A stretch of DNA of 43,721 bases from Hyphomicrobium_A sp036559705 (lineage in GTDB: Bacteria > Pseudomonadota > Alphaproteobacteria > Rhizobiales > Hyphomicrobiaceae), in contig DATBSP010000171.1 of NCBI GenBank assembly GCA_036559705.1, positions 1 through 43,721 of the forward strand. Direction: 5' to 3'. A program made the translations under genes and the position numbers. The notes beneath the pieces are model-generated. The model worked only from the letters and a program-made list of their open reading frames with translations, was not told the DNA's origin and did no database searches. Position 1 is the stretch's first letter; every line of letters starts with the position of its first letter. Below, piece after piece: positions 42,277 through 43,721 of the stretch.

Positions 42277-42603
42277 GTGACGACGGAAGTTGATTGCGCT
42301 CGCGTCGAGGCCACCAGCGACGGCTATCAGGTCATCTTGCCCAGTGGTGCACGTTATCAGTTGGCGAGGTCGGACGTGACGGGGACCGACAAGAGGGGCG
42401 CGGCCCTGGTACTTGTCCGTTCTCAAATTGCCAGCGAGAATGCCTCATACATGCATTCATGGGCTCTCTTCTGGTTTCTGATCGCGGGCGCTTGTGGTGT
42501 GGCGATGCTACTCACGTTGGCGAGCCAATTGATCGAGGGTGCGGAGTCGAGGTCGGCTGGAACGGCCATCCCTAGTGCACGACGGACCAGTGAAGAGGTC
42601 TAG
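42277..42603 (+). CDS. Small single-helix membrane protein, unknown
   Basis: The 108-residue product starts at GTG 42277 with GAGAGG upstream. The first 60 residues look like a small beta-rich domain (GYQVILPSGARYQLARSDVTGTDKRGAALVLVRSQI) and are followed by one membrane helix (SWALFWFLIAGACGVAMLLTLASQL, about residues 61-85) and a short Ser/Arg/Glu tail. I know no family. The next gene begins 5 bases after its stop. Confidence 0.55.
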   Translation: MTTEVDCARVEATSDGYQVILPSGARYQLARSDVTGTDKRGAALVLVRSQIASENASYMHSWALFWFLIAGACGVAMLLTLASQLIEGAESRSAGTAIPSARRTSEEV

Positions 42604-42608
42604 GTGTC

Positions 42609-42794
42609 ATGGACGACCTTACGCTCAAGAAGCACAGACTATTTCTCGACCTCGTAGCCCTCGAAGCCGAGTTCAGCAGGGTCATCATGCTCAATGCAGA
42701 GCCTCCGCTCATCCCTGAGAACGAGAAAGTTTCCCAAGATCTGGTGGCGGCGCACGAGCTTGTAAAAGCTCTGATCGCAAGGCTCCAAGGATAG
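42609..42794 (+). CDS. Small acidic helical protein, unknown
   Basis: The 61-residue product (ATG at 42609, AGGTGTC upstream, 5 bases after the previous stop) begins MDDLTLKKHRLFLDLVALEAEF and ends HELVKALIARLQG. Amphipathic heptad-like leucines suggest a coiled coil or helical hairpin. No known motif is seen. Close spacing suggests co-translation with the 42277 gene. Confidence 0.5.
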   Translation: MDDLTLKKHRLFLDLVALEAEFSRVIMLNAEPPLIPENEKVSQDLVAAHELVKALIARLQG

Positions 42795-42970
42795 GTCGGC
42801 TCCTCGGGGTCAGTTCTGGTGCTTCCCTTCTCCACGCATTGCAGGAGTGTGACGCAACAGGGCGACAATAGCGCGTTGTTCAATCATCAATGCTGTCATG
42901 CACCAAGACGGGTTTGTTGGGCCAAGCTCAGCCACTACCGTCGCGCATCAAACGAAAGGGAGCGATCAGC

Positions 42971-43078
42971 ATGACAGTGACAATTAAGAGCATCACTGCG
43001 TCGCTAGCGTTGGGAGACCTTGCTCTCACCCTTCGTTCTCCCGGCGCTTACAGAATACGCCGCTGGCAAATTGGCTAG
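42971..43078 (+). CDS. Possible tiny exported peptide, maybe frameshifted
   Basis: ATG at 42971 follows a good ribosome site (AAAGGGAGCG). The start MTVTIKSITASLALG looks like a signal peptide, but the continuation DLALTLRSPGAYRIRRWQIG does not. A 1-base shift after SLALG would read TLLSPFVLPALTEYAAGKLASFC, which looks like the completion of a signal peptide plus a mature start. So this may be a broken small exported protein. Confidence 0.3.
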   Translation: MTVTIKSITASLALGDLALTLRSPGAYRIRRWQIG

Positions 43079-43106
43079 TTTCTGCACCTTCAGGCCGCCC
43101 AAACGT

Positions 43107-43721
43107 TCACGGGACGGTGAAAGCTACGCGGCCGAGAAGTTTCTCGAACGGTACGCTGTCTAGCTTGTACCACCGGCTGTCGGTCGAGTTGTCACGGTTG
43201 TCCCCCATCATGAAGTACTTGCCCTTGGGCACCTCATAGAAGCCGACGTTGTCGAACGGGCCGTTCTCCTCAGCATCGAGCACGGTGTACTTCACACCAT
43301 TGGGGAGCTGTTCCTCGTACGCCGGTATGGGCCGCGGCGGTCCGCCGTCCTCGTGCGTAACGAAATCGGCGATGCGGCGGCGTGGAACCTCAGTGCCGTT
43401 GATGAACACGACTCCGTCACGCACGTTGATTGTATCGCCGGGCAGCCCGATGACGCGCCTGATGTAGTCCGTCGAGTCGTCGTGCGGCAGCTTGAACGCG
43501 ACAACATCGCCGCGCTTTGGCTCTTTGGAAAATACGCGCCCCGAAAACGGGATCAGCCCATAGAACGAATGGCGGCTATACCCATAAGACAGTTTGGAAA
43601 CAAAGGCATGATCGCCGACTCGCAGCGTGGGAAGCATCGAAGCATTGGCCATGTAGAAACGATGGAACAGGAACGTCGTAAGCGGCACCGTAAGGAACAC
43701 AAGGAGCAGCAACGCCGTAAG
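43107..43721 (-). CDS. lepB: Signal peptidase I (5' end outside the window)
   Basis: The visible 204 residues include a membrane helix (LTALLLLVFLTVPLTTFLFHRF) and the catalytic serine in MANASMLPTLRVGDHAFVSK. The general-base lysine context is DYIRRVIGLPGDTINVRDGVVFING, and the box E motif is FMMGDNRDNSTDSR. It cleaves signal peptides on the periplasmic face of the inner membrane. The frame is open to the last base, so the start and first helix lie beyond position 43721. It ends at 43107 with FEKLLGRVAFTVP. Many proteins in this window carry signal peptides it would process. Confidence 0.95.
   Translation of the reverse strand, partial: LTALLLLVFLTVPLTTFLFHRFYMANASMLPTLRVGDHAFVSKLSYGYSRHSFYGLIPFSGRVFSKEPKRGDVVAFKLPHDDSTDYIRRVIGLPGDTINVRDGVVFINGTEVPRRRIADFVTHEDGGPPRPIPAYEEQLPNGVKYTVLDAEENGPFDNVGFYEVPKGKYFMMGDNRDNSTDSRWYKLDSVPFEKLLGRVAFTVP

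Noticed and set aside
41938..42426. A 162-codon minus-strand frame with a Cys-containing C-terminal tail
   Set aside because: The first two thirds are Arg/His-rich and not protein-like, and it overlaps better-supported small genes on the plus strand. The tail alone has no convincing start codon.
1..43721. CRISPR arrays, insertion sequences, rRNA genes or complete tRNA genes
   Set aside because: No regularly spaced repeats, transposase motifs or rRNA-like stretches were seen. The only tRNA-like sequence is the 3' fragment at 41736-41776.

Overview
The window looks like a stretch of an alphaproteobacterial chromosome, probably Hyphomicrobiales (Rhizobiales). It is GC-rich. It carries an rplM-rpsI pair followed by a type 2 argC, a heme A synthase (CtaA/COX15), FixJ/FixL-type and HWE-type signalling proteins, and a Gly/His-rich secreted protein of a kind common in that order. 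The genus cannot be read from the sequence alone.

Layout. 1-3300: a small Cys/Arg-rich frame broken by an amber codon, then a minus-strand group (CoA-binding protein, VOC protein, enoyl-CoA hydratase, small periplasmic protein). 3370-7524: housekeeping core with rplM-rpsI (recognisable promoter and terminator), a TerC-family membrane protein, argC and ctaA. 7625-11429: polysaccharide remnant, made of a polysaccharide deacetylase destroyed by several frameshifts, a Wzz/GumC-type chain-length protein with a degenerate kinase-like tail, and a small lipoprotein. 11402-17787: a periplasmic iron-type cluster with three imelysin-family proteins, a two-heme DHOR cytochrome and a Tat-exported DUF1513 protein. 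It is split into two divergent arms around a perfect inverted repeat. 17800-18920: a wrecked Ntn-hydrolase (choloylglycine hydrolase/penicillin V acylase family) gene.

19193-26469: ordinary metabolism (DUF1097, pgi-tal, flavin reductase, a divergent SDR/aldo-keto reductase pair, a thioesterase-TetR pair). 26829-28718: HWE sensor kinase and an amber-truncated Gly-rich exported protein. 28781-34077: RND efflux permease and adaptor, an unlisted 40-codon exported two-Cys peptide, and a small three-helix membrane protein. 34266-38809: a signalling cluster with a FixJ-type regulator, a receiver-only regulator overlapping a LysR gene, a decayed Crp/Fnr gene and a FixL-like PAS kinase. 39098-41495: a selenium-binding protein (SBP56/methanethiol oxidase family), a membrane protein that may be its partner, and an aberrant PII-like protein. 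41736-43078: a 3' fragment of a tRNA-Pro and a run of very small genes, which looks like the edge or remnant of an inserted element. 43107-43721: signal peptidase I, cut by the window end.

The strongest leads are the divergent triple-imelysin/DHOR/DUF1513 locus with its operator-like repeat, the degenerate PII-like protein beside the SBP56/membrane pair, the 40-residue exported peptide next to the RND pump, and the tiny-gene cluster beside the tRNA fragment. No CRISPR array, insertion sequence, rRNA or complete tRNA was seen. I found no system here that I could call clearly new. Several genes are multiply broken while their neighbours are intact, which suggests real decay rather than general sequencing error.
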